From assembly GCF_017744015.1 (NCBI RefSeq), contig NZ_JAGHRA010000019.1, positions 1 to 56,182 on the forward strand: a stretch of 56,182 bases of DNA. Reading direction: 5' to 3'. Under the pieces are notes generated by a model. The model was not told where the DNA came from. It was given only the letters and a program-made list of their open reading frames with translations, and made no database searches. Position numbers and translations under genes: made by a program. Below, piece by piece: positions 37,111 through 46,007 of the stretch (position 1 is its first letter; every line of letters starts with the position of its first letter). This DNA comes from Paracoccus sp. R12_2 (GTDB lineage Bacteria; Pseudomonadota; Alphaproteobacteria; Rhodobacterales; Rhodobacteraceae).

Positions 37111-37151
37111 GGCAGGGCGTTGACCGCCCAGCGCGGCGGCGATCTGAGTGA

Positions 37152-38414
37152 TCAGGCGCTTCTGCGCGCCTGTTCCTCAGTATCATGAACCAGCACCGGC
37201 TTCGGCCAGAACGCGCTGGCCACGGCATCGACCCCGGCGCGCAGGGGCGAATCGATCAGATGGGCATAGCGCGCGGTGGTCTGGGTCTGGCTGTGGCCCA
37301 GTAGCTTGCCGATCATTTCCAGCGAGGCGCCGCCGCTGACCAGTAGCGAAGCAAAGGTGTGGCGCAGGTCGTGGATGCGGACATCCTCGATGCCGACCTG
37401 CTTCTGGATCTGCTTCCAGAACCGGCGGATTTCCTTCACCGGCTCGCCGGGGACATCGCCCGGGAACAGCAGCGGGCAGCCGCGTGGGACCAGCAACTGG
37501 CGCTGGCGCACGATGGCGGCGGCTTCATCCGAGATCGGCAGCCGGTGGATCTTCCGCTGCTTGGTCATGCTGGCGGGCTTCGACCAGCTGAGATGTTCGA
37601 GGTTGAAATGCTCGAACCGGGCCTGCCTGACCTCGCCCACGCGCGCGCCGGTCAGCATGCAGAGCCGGATGATATCCGCCGCGCGGCGATCCTCGGCTGC
37701 GTCCAGCGCCGCAGCGAGCTTGCGGATTTCCTCCTGTGAGAGAAACCGCTCGCGCGGATTCTCGATCCGGCGGCGGAAGCCCGAGGCCGGGTTATCCTCG
37801 CGCCAGCCCCAGCTCTGTGCATAGGTGAACATCTTGCGAAGCACCTCGCCGACGCGATTGGCGCGGATGGGCGTGGGCTTCGATCCCTGTAGCTTGCGGG
37901 CCCGGTTGTTGGGCTTGGCCTTGTGCGGCCGGACGCGGCCCTCGGCGATGCGGTTCAGCAGCTTTTCCACGTCGTAAGGCGTGATCTCGGTCACGAGACG
38001 GTTGTTCCAGTCCGGCCCGACGCGTTTGGTCAGCATCGAACGCTGGTCAGAGGCATTGGTCTTGGCGAGGTTCGGCAGATGCACCTCGGCATAGCGCGCG
38101 ATCAGATCCTTCACCCGAGGCGCCTCCCGCCAGTCCTCCTTCGCGCCCAGCGGATCGCCACCGGCGTCGATGTCACGCCGCAACTCCTTGGCCCGCTCCC
38201 GTGCCGCTGCCGTTGACCATTCCGGCCAGCGCCCCAGCGTCATGCGCCGCTGCCGCCCGGCATGGCGGTAATCCAGCGTGAAGGCCCGGTTGCCGGATCG
38301 GTAGATGCAGATCGCAAATCCCCGCACCTCGCTGTCGAAGATCTGATAGTCCCGACCCGGTTGCGGCGCCGCCTCCCGCACCGATTTCTCGTTCAACCTC
38401 AATCGCTTCACCAT
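37152..38414 (-). CDS. int: Tyrosine recombinase/integrase
   Basis: 420 aa. N-terminal integrase arm-binding domain (LRLNEKSVREAAPQPG...YRSGNRAFTLDYR), SAM-like core-binding domain about 100-210, and catalytic domain with Arg258 (TGARVGEV), Lys near 285-289, His348-x-x-Arg351 (HDLRH), His374 (LLGHSQ) and nucleophile Tyr383 (TTARYAHL): complete and apparently active. Start 38414 follows AAGGAGG. It is the only integrase in the window and the obvious candidate for the tRNA-fMet integration, although it lies 10 kb from the right repeat, so a smaller nested element is also possible. Confidence 0.9.
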   Translation of the reverse strand: MVKRLRLNEKSVREAAPQPGRDYQIFDSEVRGFAICIYRSGNRAFTLDYRHAGRQRRMTLGRWPEWSTAAARERAKELRRDIDAGGDPLGAKEDWREAPRVKDLIARYAEVHLPNLAKTNASDQRSMLTKRVGPDWNNRLVTEITPYDVEKLLNRIAEGRVRPHKAKPNNRARKLQGSKPTPIRANRVGEVLRKMFTYAQSWGWREDNPASGFRRRIENPRERFLSQEEIRKLAAALDAAEDRRAADIIRLCMLTGARVGEVRQARFEHFNLEHLSWSKPASMTKQRKIHRLPISDEAAAIVRQRQLLVPRGCPLLFPGDVPGEPVKEIRRFWKQIQKQVGIEDVRIHDLRHTFASLLVSGGASLEMIGKLLGHSQTQTTARYAHLIDSPLRAGVDAVASAFWPKPVLVHDTEEQARRSA

Positions 38415-38615
38415 GCCCGGCGCCTCCTTCTTGCATCCCACACAAGGCTCAGCCTCGCGCGCATGGCAAGTCATACATCGCACACCAGACCGGCAGGGAG
38501 GCGGAAAGGGGCGGAAGTCGGAGGGAAGGGTGCCGGGCAAATGGGAATGTTCTGGAGCGGGTAATATGAGGCGGGCGCTTCTGACGCTGAGTCATAGCGC
38601 CGGCCTAGTGCAAAT

Positions 38616-39779
38616 CTACTCGGCAAGTTCGCGCATTACCTTGATCAGGTCGGACTTCCCTTCGAATCCAATGCCGGGCAGTTCAGGCATCACGATATGG
38701 CCGTTCTCGACTTTCACGCCATCCGGAAAACCACCATAGGGCTGGAACAGATCCGGATAACTTTCATTGCCGCCAAGGCCAAGGCCAGCAGCGATATTCA
38801 GTGACATCTGGTGGCCACCATGAGGAATGCAACGCGAGGGCGACCAGCCCAGTTGATCCAGCACATCCAGCGTCCGCAGATATTCGACCAGCCCGTAAGA
38901 CAGCGCGCAGTCGAATTGCAGCCAGTCGCGATCCGGGCGCATCCCGCCATATCGGATCAGGTTACGAGCATCCTGATGCGAGAACAGATTCTCGCCCGTC
39001 GCCATCGGGCCGGGATAGAACTCGGCCATCGCCGCCTGAAGCTGATAATCCAGCGGGTCGCCGATCTCTTCGTACCAGAACAGCGGATATTGGCGCAGCA
39101 TCTTGGCATAGGCGATGGCCGTTTCCAGATCGAAGCGGCCATTCGCATCGACCGCAAGCTGCGCCTGATCGCCGATCTCGTCCAGCACCGCGTCGATCCG
39201 GCGCTGATCTTCGTCCAAGGGCGCGCCGCCGATTTTCATTTTCACCACGTTATAGCCGCGATCCAAATAGCCGCGCATTTCCTTGCGCAACGCGCTGTCG
39301 TCCTTGCCGGGGTAATAGTATCCGCCGGCAGCATAGACGAAGACGCGCGGATCGGCCTGAACGCCCTTGCGGTCGGCCAGCAGGCGGAACAGGGGCTTTT
39401 CCTCGATCTTCGCGATGGCGTCCCAGACAGCCATGTCGATGGTGCCGACCGCGACCGAGCGTTCGCCATGCCCGCCCGGCTTTTCGTTCTGCATCATTGC
39501 AGCCCATATCTTGTGGCCGTCCAGATTGGTGCCTTCGCAATTCATCAGCGAGGCTGGATCGGCTTCCAGTATCCGGTCGCGGAAGCGCTCGCGGATCAGC
39601 CCGCCCTGACCGTATCGCCCGTTCGAGTTGAAGCCGTATCCCACGACCCGCCGCCCGTCGCGCACCACATCCGTGACCACGGCGACAAGGCTGGCGGTCA
39701 TCTTGCTGAAATCGATATAGGCGTTGCGGATGGGGGAAGAGATCGGCTTGGTCACTTCCCGAATGTCGACGATACGCAT
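38616..39779 (-). CDS. tarD: D(-)-tartrate dehydratase, enolase superfamily
   Basis: 387 aa. Dehydrates D-tartrate to oxaloacetate. Strong likeness to Bradyrhizobium TarD as I remember it. Catalytic and metal residues line up with a constant offset of two: Lys182 in VVKMKIGG, Asp211 (AVDANGR), Glu237 (WYEEIGDP), Glu263 (ATGENLF) and His320 (IPHGGHQMS). Start 39779 has AAAGGG upstream; a start seven codons earlier is less good. It is the final gene after two LysR genes, in a cluster that also encodes tartrate dehydrogenase and glycerate kinase. Confidence 0.93.
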   Translation of the reverse strand: MRIVDIREVTKPISSPIRNAYIDFSKMTASLVAVVTDVVRDGRRVVGYGFNSNGRYGQGGLIRERFRDRILEADPASLMNCEGTNLDGHKIWAAMMQNEKPGGHGERSVAVGTIDMAVWDAIAKIEEKPLFRLLADRKGVQADPRVFVYAAGGYYYPGKDDSALRKEMRGYLDRGYNVVKMKIGGAPLDEDQRRIDAVLDEIGDQAQLAVDANGRFDLETAIAYAKMLRQYPLFWYEEIGDPLDYQLQAAMAEFYPGPMATGENLFSHQDARNLIRYGGMRPDRDWLQFDCALSYGLVEYLRTLDVLDQLGWSPSRCIPHGGHQMSLNIAAGLGLGGNESYPDLFQPYGGFPDGVKVENGHIVMPELPGIGFEGKSDLIKVMRELAE

Positions 39780-39875
39780 ATGCGGCCCTTTCTGAGGCAA
39801 AGATTCCGGTCCAGAGTTGACGCGAAGCTAAGCGATCAGGGGCGGGCAGGGCCAATGCCGATTGCGCGGTTATTC

Positions 39876-39890
39876 ATGCTAGAAAGGTAT
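39876..39890. promoter_or_regulatory. Candidate LysR box upstream of tarD
   Basis: ATGC-7-GTAT, one mismatch from the classic LysR ATAC-7-GTAT pattern, about 100 bases upstream of the TarD start and touching the 3' end of the preceding LysR gene. Could give tarD its own regulated promoter. Short motif, so modest confidence. Confidence 0.35.
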
Positions 39891-40780
39891 TAATTCCACG
39901 CCAGCACCTTCTGCCAGAACGCCTCGCCATGCGGCGAAAGTCGCGACCGGGGGCGATAGATCGCGATTTCGACGGGGATATGATCCGCCGGCCCGCCCGC
40001 CTGGATCAGGTGCCCTGCCTGCATGTCGCCTTCGGCAAGCGAGGCCGGAAGAAAGGCGATGCCATGGCCCGCCTTTGCCATTTCCATATTCGTGGCCGCC
40101 AGAATCGAGCTCATCGCCGGGGCCATATCGGGGCGGCCGTGGCGCGCCCAATGCGCATCGATAATGGAGTGAAGGCCGGATGCAGGGCCATAGGCGATGA
40201 CCGGCGCACCTGCATCGCCAAGCCGCCAGCGCGGCCGGCCCGACACATCCGACGCGGATAGCGGGACCAGATCGTCGCGTCCGATGACTTGCGAAAGGAA
40301 CTGGCGTTCCGGCAGGATCGGCGCGCCGGACATACCGCGATGGCAGATGAAGAAGCTCGCCTCGGCCCGCTGCATCAGCAGCAGACATTGGCGCTGCGTG
40401 TCGGATACCATGTTCAGCGCGCCGAATTCGGCGGGGTCCGCGACTTGCATCAGCCAACGCGGAATGAAGGTGTAAGACAGCGCATGTGTCGCCGCCAGGT
40501 TCAGGCTGCGCGCGGCGCGGCCCGCGGTCTCCAACGCTTCGGCGCGGGCATCGGCAAGCTGGCGGATGATGGCGGCGGCGCGCGGATGGAAGGCCGCGCC
40601 CGCAGGCGTCAGTGCGACCTGCCGGGTGGTGCGCGTGACTAGCGGGGTCTGCATCGCGTCTTCCAACGCGCGGATGCGGCGGCTGAAGGCGGGCTGGGTC
40701 ATGTTGCGATTGGCCGCCGCGCGCGAGAAATTCATCTCTCGCGCAAGTTCCAGAAAATCCTCCAGCAGGGCCAGATCCAT
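39890..40780 (-). CDS. LysR-family regulator
   Basis: 296 aa. N-terminal winged helix (MDLALLEDFLELAREMNFSRAA, then MTQPAFSRRIRALED) and effector domain. Start 40780 is placed by AGGGGG eight bases upstream; a 16-codon extension is not needed. Directly upstream of tarD (110-base gap), so its natural target is the D-tartrate branch. The second LysR gene lies 54 bases before it. Confidence 0.88.
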   Translation of the reverse strand: MDLALLEDFLELAREMNFSRAAANRNMTQPAFSRRIRALEDAMQTPLVTRTTRQVALTPAGAAFHPRAAAIIRQLADARAEALETAGRAARSLNLAATHALSYTFIPRWLMQVADPAEFGALNMVSDTQRQCLLLMQRAEASFFICHRGMSGAPILPERQFLSQVIGRDDLVPLSASDVSGRPRWRLGDAGAPVIAYGPASGLHSIIDAHWARHGRPDMAPAMSSILAATNMEMAKAGHGIAFLPASLAEGDMQAGHLIQAGGPADHIPVEIAIYRPRSRLSPHGEAFWQKVLAWN

Positions 40781-40834
40781 CGGCACACCCCCTGACATAT
40801 GCATAATCGGCATGGAAGCGCCGCACAATCCTGG

Positions 40835-41770
40835 CTAGCGCGGACGCAGTTCTGCCGCCGTCAACTGCATCGGGTCATGGGCATCGCTGGCGCGGATGCG
40901 TTCAGCAAGCAGATCGACGAAGACGCGCACCTTCGCCGCTAGATGATGCCGCTCGGGGTAGATAGCGGCGATATTTGCGGTCTGGCAATAATCCGGCAAC
41001 ACGACCCGCAGCCGCCCCTGCCGAACATGCCGCGCGATATCCCATTCCGAGCGCAGCATGATCCCGCGACCGCCCAGCATCCATTCGCGCGCAATATCGC
41101 CGTCATTGGTGCTGAGCCTGCCACCAACGCGGGCCGAAGGGCTTTGCCGCCCCAGATCGTCGAAGCGCCAGACATCGTAAAGATCATGTTCCTGACGCAG
41201 CACGATGCAGTCGTGCCGCCCCAGATCCTGCAGGCTGGCGGGCGTGCCGTGCCGGTCCAGATATTCCGGCGAGGCGCACATGAAGCGCCGGTTCCGCTGC
41301 AACAGCCGCTGAACCAGATTGCTGGTTGGCGGATCGCCGAAGCGGATGTTAAGGTCGACCCCTTGTTCGACAAGGTTCATCGGCGCGTCGGTCACGACAA
41401 GCTGCACGTCTATGCCGGAATAGGTCGCGCAATATTCCTGAATGACCGGGGCGATATGCTGGCGGCTGAAACCGAAGGTCGCGTTGATGCGCAGCAGGCC
41501 CGAAGGCGTGTCGCGCCCAGCGCGCAGGCTGCTTTCCAGATCCTCGATCTCGGCCAGAAGGCGGGCGGCCTTAGTGAAATAAGCCTCGCCCTCGCCGGTC
41601 AGGCTGACGCGGCGGGTGGTGCGGTTCATCAGGCGCACCCCCAGCCGGTCTTCCAGCCGCGCCAGCCGCCGCGACACGGCCGAGGCGGTGACGCCCATCT
41701 CGCGCGCTGTCGCCACAAAGCTGCCGCGCTGCGCCAGCAGGACGAAAAAGCCCAGATCGCCTTCACTCAT
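40835..41770 (-). CDS. LysR-family regulator (TtuA/DmlR-like)
   Basis: 311 aa. Winged helix at residues 1-60 (VTASAVSRRLARLEDRLGVRLMNRTTRRVSLT) of the group that includes DmlR, activator of D-malate use, and TtuA of the Agrobacterium tartrate operon. Divergent from the TctC gene across a 160-base region holding a dyad at 41788-41812, so it is the likely activator of the transporter-dehydrogenase-kinase operon and autoregulated. Confidence 0.9.
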   Translation of the reverse strand: MSEGDLGFFVLLAQRGSFVATAREMGVTASAVSRRLARLEDRLGVRLMNRTTRRVSLTGEGEAYFTKAARLLAEIEDLESSLRAGRDTPSGLLRINATFGFSRQHIAPVIQEYCATYSGIDVQLVVTDAPMNLVEQGVDLNIRFGDPPTSNLVQRLLQRNRRFMCASPEYLDRHGTPASLQDLGRHDCIVLRQEHDLYDVWRFDDLGRQSPSARVGGRLSTNDGDIAREWMLGGRGIMLRSEWDIARHVRQGRLRVVLPDYCQTANIAAIYPERHHLAAKVRVFVDLLAERIRASDAHDPMQLTAAELRPR

Positions 41771-41787
41771 TGCTGAACCTGACGCAC

Positions 41788-41812
41788 TAATGTTGTTCCA
41801 ACTCCGACATTA
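41788..41812. promoter_or_regulatory. Candidate LysR operator in the divergent tartrate promoter
   Basis: Perfect dyad TAATGT-13-ACATTA lying 18-42 bases upstream of the LysR start, in an AT-rich stretch, and about 120 bases upstream of TctC. Placement is that expected of a LysR recognition site that represses its own gene and activates the divergent operon. Confidence 0.6.
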
Positions 41813-41930
41813 ATAAAATTTTGGAAGCAGTATAGTCTTTTCTGGTCTGGTGACACTTGCGGCGCGCCTGCTGTGGCGTCGCATGACCCGGTGGGGGCCG
41901 GGACGCGCCAGACCCAACCAGGAGGAGGAT

Positions 41931-42887
41931 ATGATGAAAATTGCACTTGTGACCATCTTTGCCGGGCTTGTCGCGGCCACACCGCTGGCTGCGCAGGACG
42001 CGGCTGATTTTCCGACCAAGCCGATGACCTATATCATCCCGTTCAACGCGGGTGGCGAATCCGATATCTCGGCGCGCTTTCAGCAAAGCGAATGGGAGAA
42101 CGTCACTGGCCAGCAGGTCGTCATCCAGTATCAGCCCGGCGCCGGTGGCGCGCAGGCCTGGTCGCAGCTGAATTCGCTGCCGGGCGACGGCTATACGATC
42201 ATGGGCATCAACCTGCCCCATACCGTTCTGCAGCCGCTGGCTGGTTCGGTGGGCTACGCGACCGAGGATCTGACCCCGGTTCACTACTTTCACTATACCC
42301 CCGACGCGATCTTCGTGAAGCAGGATAGCCAGTTCCAGACGCTGGAAGACCTCGTGAACTATGCGAAGGAAAATCCGGGGCTGGTGACGATGGCCGGCTC
42401 TGGCTCGAACTCGTCGAACAATCTGGCGGCGATCCGCTTCAATGAACTGGCCGAGGTGATGACGACCTATGTGCCGTTCTCGGGCACCGGGCCCTCAATC
42501 ACGGCCGTGCTGGGAGGGTCGACCATGGCGGGGTTCAACTATGCCACCTCGGGCGTGGCGCAGGGTGATGCGCTGCGGATGCTGGCGGTTGCGTCGGAAG
42601 AACGTCTGCCGGCCTTCCCCGACGTGCCGACCTTCAAAGAGCTTGGCTATGACATTGTCGGCGGTGCCTATCGCGGTGTTGCGCTGCCCAATTCCGCCTC
42701 GGAAGAGCTGCGCCAGCGCGTCTCCGACATTGTGGCCGAAATAAACGCGGCCCCCGCTTTCGTCGAAAAGATGGAAGAGGCAGGCTTCGTTCTGACCGAC
42801 GTCACCTATGACCAGATGGATGAGTTCGTGGCCGCGCGTGTCGAGGAATACACCGCCGGCGCGAAGGCTCTGGGCATCATCGAGTAA
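41931..42887 (+). CDS. tctC: Tripartite tricarboxylate transporter binding protein (TctC family)
   Basis: 318-aa periplasmic solute-binding protein. Signal peptide about residues 1-22 (ending ATPLAAQ). Mature start DFPTKPMTYIIPFNAGGESDISAR is the Bug/TctC hallmark, followed by GAGGAQAWSQL and a C-terminal FVLTDVTYDQM. AGGAGGAGG sits just before the ATG. First gene of the operon with its fused membrane partner 11 bases later; the substrate is presumably tartrate. Confidence 0.92.
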   Translation: MMKIALVTIFAGLVAATPLAAQDAADFPTKPMTYIIPFNAGGESDISARFQQSEWENVTGQQVVIQYQPGAGGAQAWSQLNSLPGDGYTIMGINLPHTVLQPLAGSVGYATEDLTPVHYFHYTPDAIFVKQDSQFQTLEDLVNYAKENPGLVTMAGSGSNSSNNLAAIRFNELAEVMTTYVPFSGTGPSITAVLGGSTMAGFNYATSGVAQGDALRMLAVASEERLPAFPDVPTFKELGYDIVGGAYRGVALPNSASEELRQRVSDIVAEINAAPAFVEKMEEAGFVLTDVTYDQMDEFVAARVEEYTAGAKALGIIE

Positions 42888-42898
42888 AGGGGCAGGGG

Positions 42899-44899
42899 AT
42901 GGAGATTCTCGGCTATCTGCTGGATGCGCTAACGCCGTTCAACCTGTTGCTGGCATTGGTTGGCGTGATCCTGGGGACGGTGATCGGCGCGCTTCCGGGC
43001 CTTTCGGCGACGATGGCGGTGGCGGTTCTTGTCCCCTTCACCTTCACGATGGACCCCGCGGCGGGCCTGATCGCGCTCGGAGCGATCTATACCGGCGCGA
43101 TCTATGGCGGTGCCTACGCCGCCATTCTGGTCAATACGCCCGGCACGCCATCCGCGATTGCGACAACCTTCGACGGTTTCCCCATGGCCAAGCGGGGTGA
43201 TGGGGGGCTGGCGATTTCGCTGGCCACCATCGCCTCGGTCGTGGGGGGCGTCGTGGGCGCGGTGGCGCTGCTGGTGCTGGCGCCGCCGCTTGCGCGGGTG
43301 GCGCTTGCGTTCGGGCCGACCGAGTATTTCTGGCTGGCCATGTTCGGCCTGACCCTGATCGCAGCACTGTCGGTCGGCAATACGCTGAAAGGGCTGATCG
43401 GGGCCTGTATCGGGCTGTTCCTGTCGATGATTGGCGTGGCCGTTGTCGGCGGCGACGTGCGTTATACTATGGGAATGCAGCGCTTTCTGGCCGGGATCGA
43501 CCTGACCTCGGCCATTATCGGGCTGTATTGCGTGCCGGTCATTCTGGATCTTGTGGCCACGCGTGACCCGCATCTGAAGCCCTCCGTCACCGGCGGGCTG
43601 CGCGTTGCCGAAGGGCTGCGCATGTCGCTGGCGCGCAAGCTGAACGTGATCCGATCTTCGGTGATCGGCACGATCATCGGCATTCTGCCGGGCGCGGGCG
43701 GGTCCATCGCCGGGCTGGTGTCCTACTCCGAGGCGCGACGGTCGTCGCGCGATCCCGACAGCTTCGGCAAGGGCAACCCCGATGGCGTCATCGCGACCGA
43801 GGCTGCCAATAACGCGACCGTCGGCGGCGGCTTCATCCCGACGCTGGTTCTGGGCATTCCCGGCACGCCGCCCGATGCAATCATTCTTGGCGCGCTGCTG
43901 GTGCAGGGGATCAAGATCGGTCCGACGCTGTTCACGACAGACGGCAATATTGTCTACACCTTCATCTGGGGCCTGCTGATCGCGACGCTGCTGATGCTGC
44001 CGGTCGGGCTGCTGATCGGGCGCTATGCCTATGCGTCCATCGTCAAGGTGCCCAAGGCCGTGTTGGCGCCCACCGTGGCGCTGCTGACCATCATCGGCGC
44101 CTTTGCCATTCATTCGAATGTCGAAGATGCGCAGCTTATGGTAGGGTTGGGCATTCTGGCCTGGATCCTGAACCGCTATGGATTCCAGCCCTCGCCCATC
44201 GTGCTGGGTCTGGTGCTGGGGTCCATCGCAGAACAGGGCTTTGTTCAGACCTGGCTGATCGGCAACGCGTCCGGCCGCCTGCCCGAGATGTTCTTCAACC
44301 GCCCCATCAGCATCGGCATCATCCTTGCCGCGCTGATCACGCTGGCCTTCCCGATCTGGGCCGACTGGAAGGCCCGCCGCCGCGCTCAGCTTGATACGGC
44401 GGGCGAGGCAGTCAGCGATGCCGGCGCCGAAATCCCGGATGAGGTGAAGACGCGCAGCATCCCCTCGATCATCATCGCGGTTATATTCGTGCTGATCGGA
44501 ATCTGGATCATCATGGGCGCGCGGTCCATGTCGATGTTGGGCGCGGTCTTCCCCGTGACCATTGCGGTCGCGCTGATCGCGCTGTCGCTTCTGCTGATCG
44601 GCCAGCAGCTTCGTCGGCCCGCCGGCCCTGCCGAGGGCATTGTGCTGGACGAAGGCGGCAAGCGCCGGCTTGCACTTGGCGCGGCGATGATGGGCTGGGT
44701 CGTCTTGATGCCCGAATTGGGCTTTCTCGTGACCAGCCTGATTGCCTTTGCGCTGATCATGGTCATCGCCAATTACGACCGCGTGCCGGCCCGGACATGG
44801 GCGATCTGGCTGATCTCTGGCGCCGTTATCTGCACGGGCTTCTGGTGGCTGATGGCCAATGTGCTGCTGCTGCGTATGCCCGCCGGAATATTTTTCTGA
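42899..44899 (+). CDS. tctA: Fused TctA-TctB tricarboxylate transporter membrane protein
   Basis: 666 aa. Residues 1 to about 500 are a full TctA large membrane subunit (PGLSATMAVAVLVPFTF, IYGGAYAAILVNTPGTPSAIATTFDG, GIPGTPPDAIILGALLVQGI). After a hydrophilic link (about 495-525) comes a four-helix domain of the TctB small-subunit type. Normally tctB is a separate gene between tctC and tctA; here no such gene exists and its domain is at the C-terminus of TctA. The fusion is in frame and intact. Confidence 0.9.
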   Translation: MEILGYLLDALTPFNLLLALVGVILGTVIGALPGLSATMAVAVLVPFTFTMDPAAGLIALGAIYTGAIYGGAYAAILVNTPGTPSAIATTFDGFPMAKRGDGGLAISLATIASVVGGVVGAVALLVLAPPLARVALAFGPTEYFWLAMFGLTLIAALSVGNTLKGLIGACIGLFLSMIGVAVVGGDVRYTMGMQRFLAGIDLTSAIIGLYCVPVILDLVATRDPHLKPSVTGGLRVAEGLRMSLARKLNVIRSSVIGTIIGILPGAGGSIAGLVSYSEARRSSRDPDSFGKGNPDGVIATEAANNATVGGGFIPTLVLGIPGTPPDAIILGALLVQGIKIGPTLFTTDGNIVYTFIWGLLIATLLMLPVGLLIGRYAYASIVKVPKAVLAPTVALLTIIGAFAIHSNVEDAQLMVGLGILAWILNRYGFQPSPIVLGLVLGSIAEQGFVQTWLIGNASGRLPEMFFNRPISIGIILAALITLAFPIWADWKARRRAQLDTAGEAVSDAGAEIPDEVKTRSIPSIIIAVIFVLIGIWIIMGARSMSMLGAVFPVTIAVALIALSLLLIGQQLRRPAGPAEGIVLDEGGKRRLALGAAMMGWVVLMPELGFLVTSLIAFALIMVIANYDRVPARTWAIWLISGAVICTGFWWLMANVLLLRMPAGIFF

Positions 44900-44913
44900 A
44901 CAGGAACAGTGAT

Positions 44914-45996
44914 ATGAACAAACGTCTGCACAAGATCGCCGCGATTGGCGGTGACGGGATCGGTGTCGAAGTCGTCGATGCCTGCCTGGAAGTCCTTGAT
45001 GCCCTGGCCGAGCGTGACGGCAATTTCGCCTTCGAGGTCGAGACTTTCGATTGGGGCACCGACCGTTTCAAGAAGACCGGCGCATTCATGCCGGAAGACG
45101 GCGCCGATCAACTGCGCGCCTTCGATGCGATCCTGTTCGGCGCGGTGGGTGCGCCCGATGTGCCCGACCATCTGACGCTGTGGGGCCTGCGTCTGGCGAT
45201 CTGTCAGCCGCTGGATCAATACGCCAATGTTCGCCCGACGCGCATGCTGCCGGGCATCAAGTCGCCGTTGCGTGGAGTGAATGACAAGGAACTGGACTGG
45301 GTGATCGTGCGCGAGAACTCAGAAGGTGAATATGCCGGGCAGGGCGGGCGCTCCCATCCCGGCCTTCCGCTCGAAGTGGCGACAGATGTGTCGATCTTCA
45401 CCCGCGCGGGGATCGAGCGGATCATGCGCTTTGCCTTCCAGCTTGCGCTGTCGCGTCCGCGCAAGCGGCTGACGGTGGTGACGAAATCCAACGCGCAGCG
45501 GCATGGCATGGTCCTGTGGGACCAGATCGCTGCAGAGGTCGCGGCTGAATTCCCCGATGTCGCTTGGGACAAGATGCTGGTCGATGCGATGACGGTGCGC
45601 ATGGTGATGGACCCGGCCTCGCTGGACACCATTGTCGCCACGAATCTGCATGCCGATATCTTGTCCGACCTGGCTGCCGCCCTGTCGGGCAGCATCGGCG
45701 TCGCGCCGACCGCGAACCTGAACCCGGAACGCGACACGCCGTCGATGTTCGAACCGATCCACGGCTCGGCCTTTGATATCACGGGCAAAGGGGTCGCGAA
45801 CCCCGTCGCGACCTTCTGGACCGCCGCGATGATGCTGGATCATCTGAACGAAAAGCCCGCCGCCGAACGCCTGATGCAAGCGGTCGAGGCGGTGACGGCC
45901 GATCCCGACCTGCACACCCCCGATCTTGGCGGCAAGGCCACGACGCGCATCGTGACCGACGCCGTGATCGACCACCTGCGCGGCCGCAATTCCTGA
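44914..45996 (+). CDS. Tartrate dehydrogenase/isopropylmalate dehydrogenase family (paralogue 1)
   Basis: 360-aa NAD-dependent beta-decarboxylating dehydrogenase. Motifs: GGDGIGVEV near the N-terminus, VRENSEGEY, metal Asp residues in ATNLHADILSDL and GVANPVATFW. It is more distant from known tartrate dehydrogenase than its downstream neighbour: GGDGIG replaces PGDGIG and the substrate loop differs. Might act on a different hydroxyacid, for example malate or another tartrate isomer. Start 44914 follows AGGA; an upstream frame overlaps the transporter. Confidence 0.87.
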   Translation: MNKRLHKIAAIGGDGIGVEVVDACLEVLDALAERDGNFAFEVETFDWGTDRFKKTGAFMPEDGADQLRAFDAILFGAVGAPDVPDHLTLWGLRLAICQPLDQYANVRPTRMLPGIKSPLRGVNDKELDWVIVRENSEGEYAGQGGRSHPGLPLEVATDVSIFTRAGIERIMRFAFQLALSRPRKRLTVVTKSNAQRHGMVLWDQIAAEVAAEFPDVAWDKMLVDAMTVRMVMDPASLDTIVATNLHADILSDLAAALSGSIGVAPTANLNPERDTPSMFEPIHGSAFDITGKGVANPVATFWTAAMMLDHLNEKPAAERLMQAVEAVTADPDLHTPDLGGKATTRIVTDAVIDHLRGRNS

Positions 45997-46007
45997 AAGG
46001 GTTTACG

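Noticed and set aside
38415..38615. Second attachment site next to the integrase
   Set aside because: No tRNA fragment and no sequence repeated near 26.4-26.8 kb could be seen, so an internal element end is not supported.
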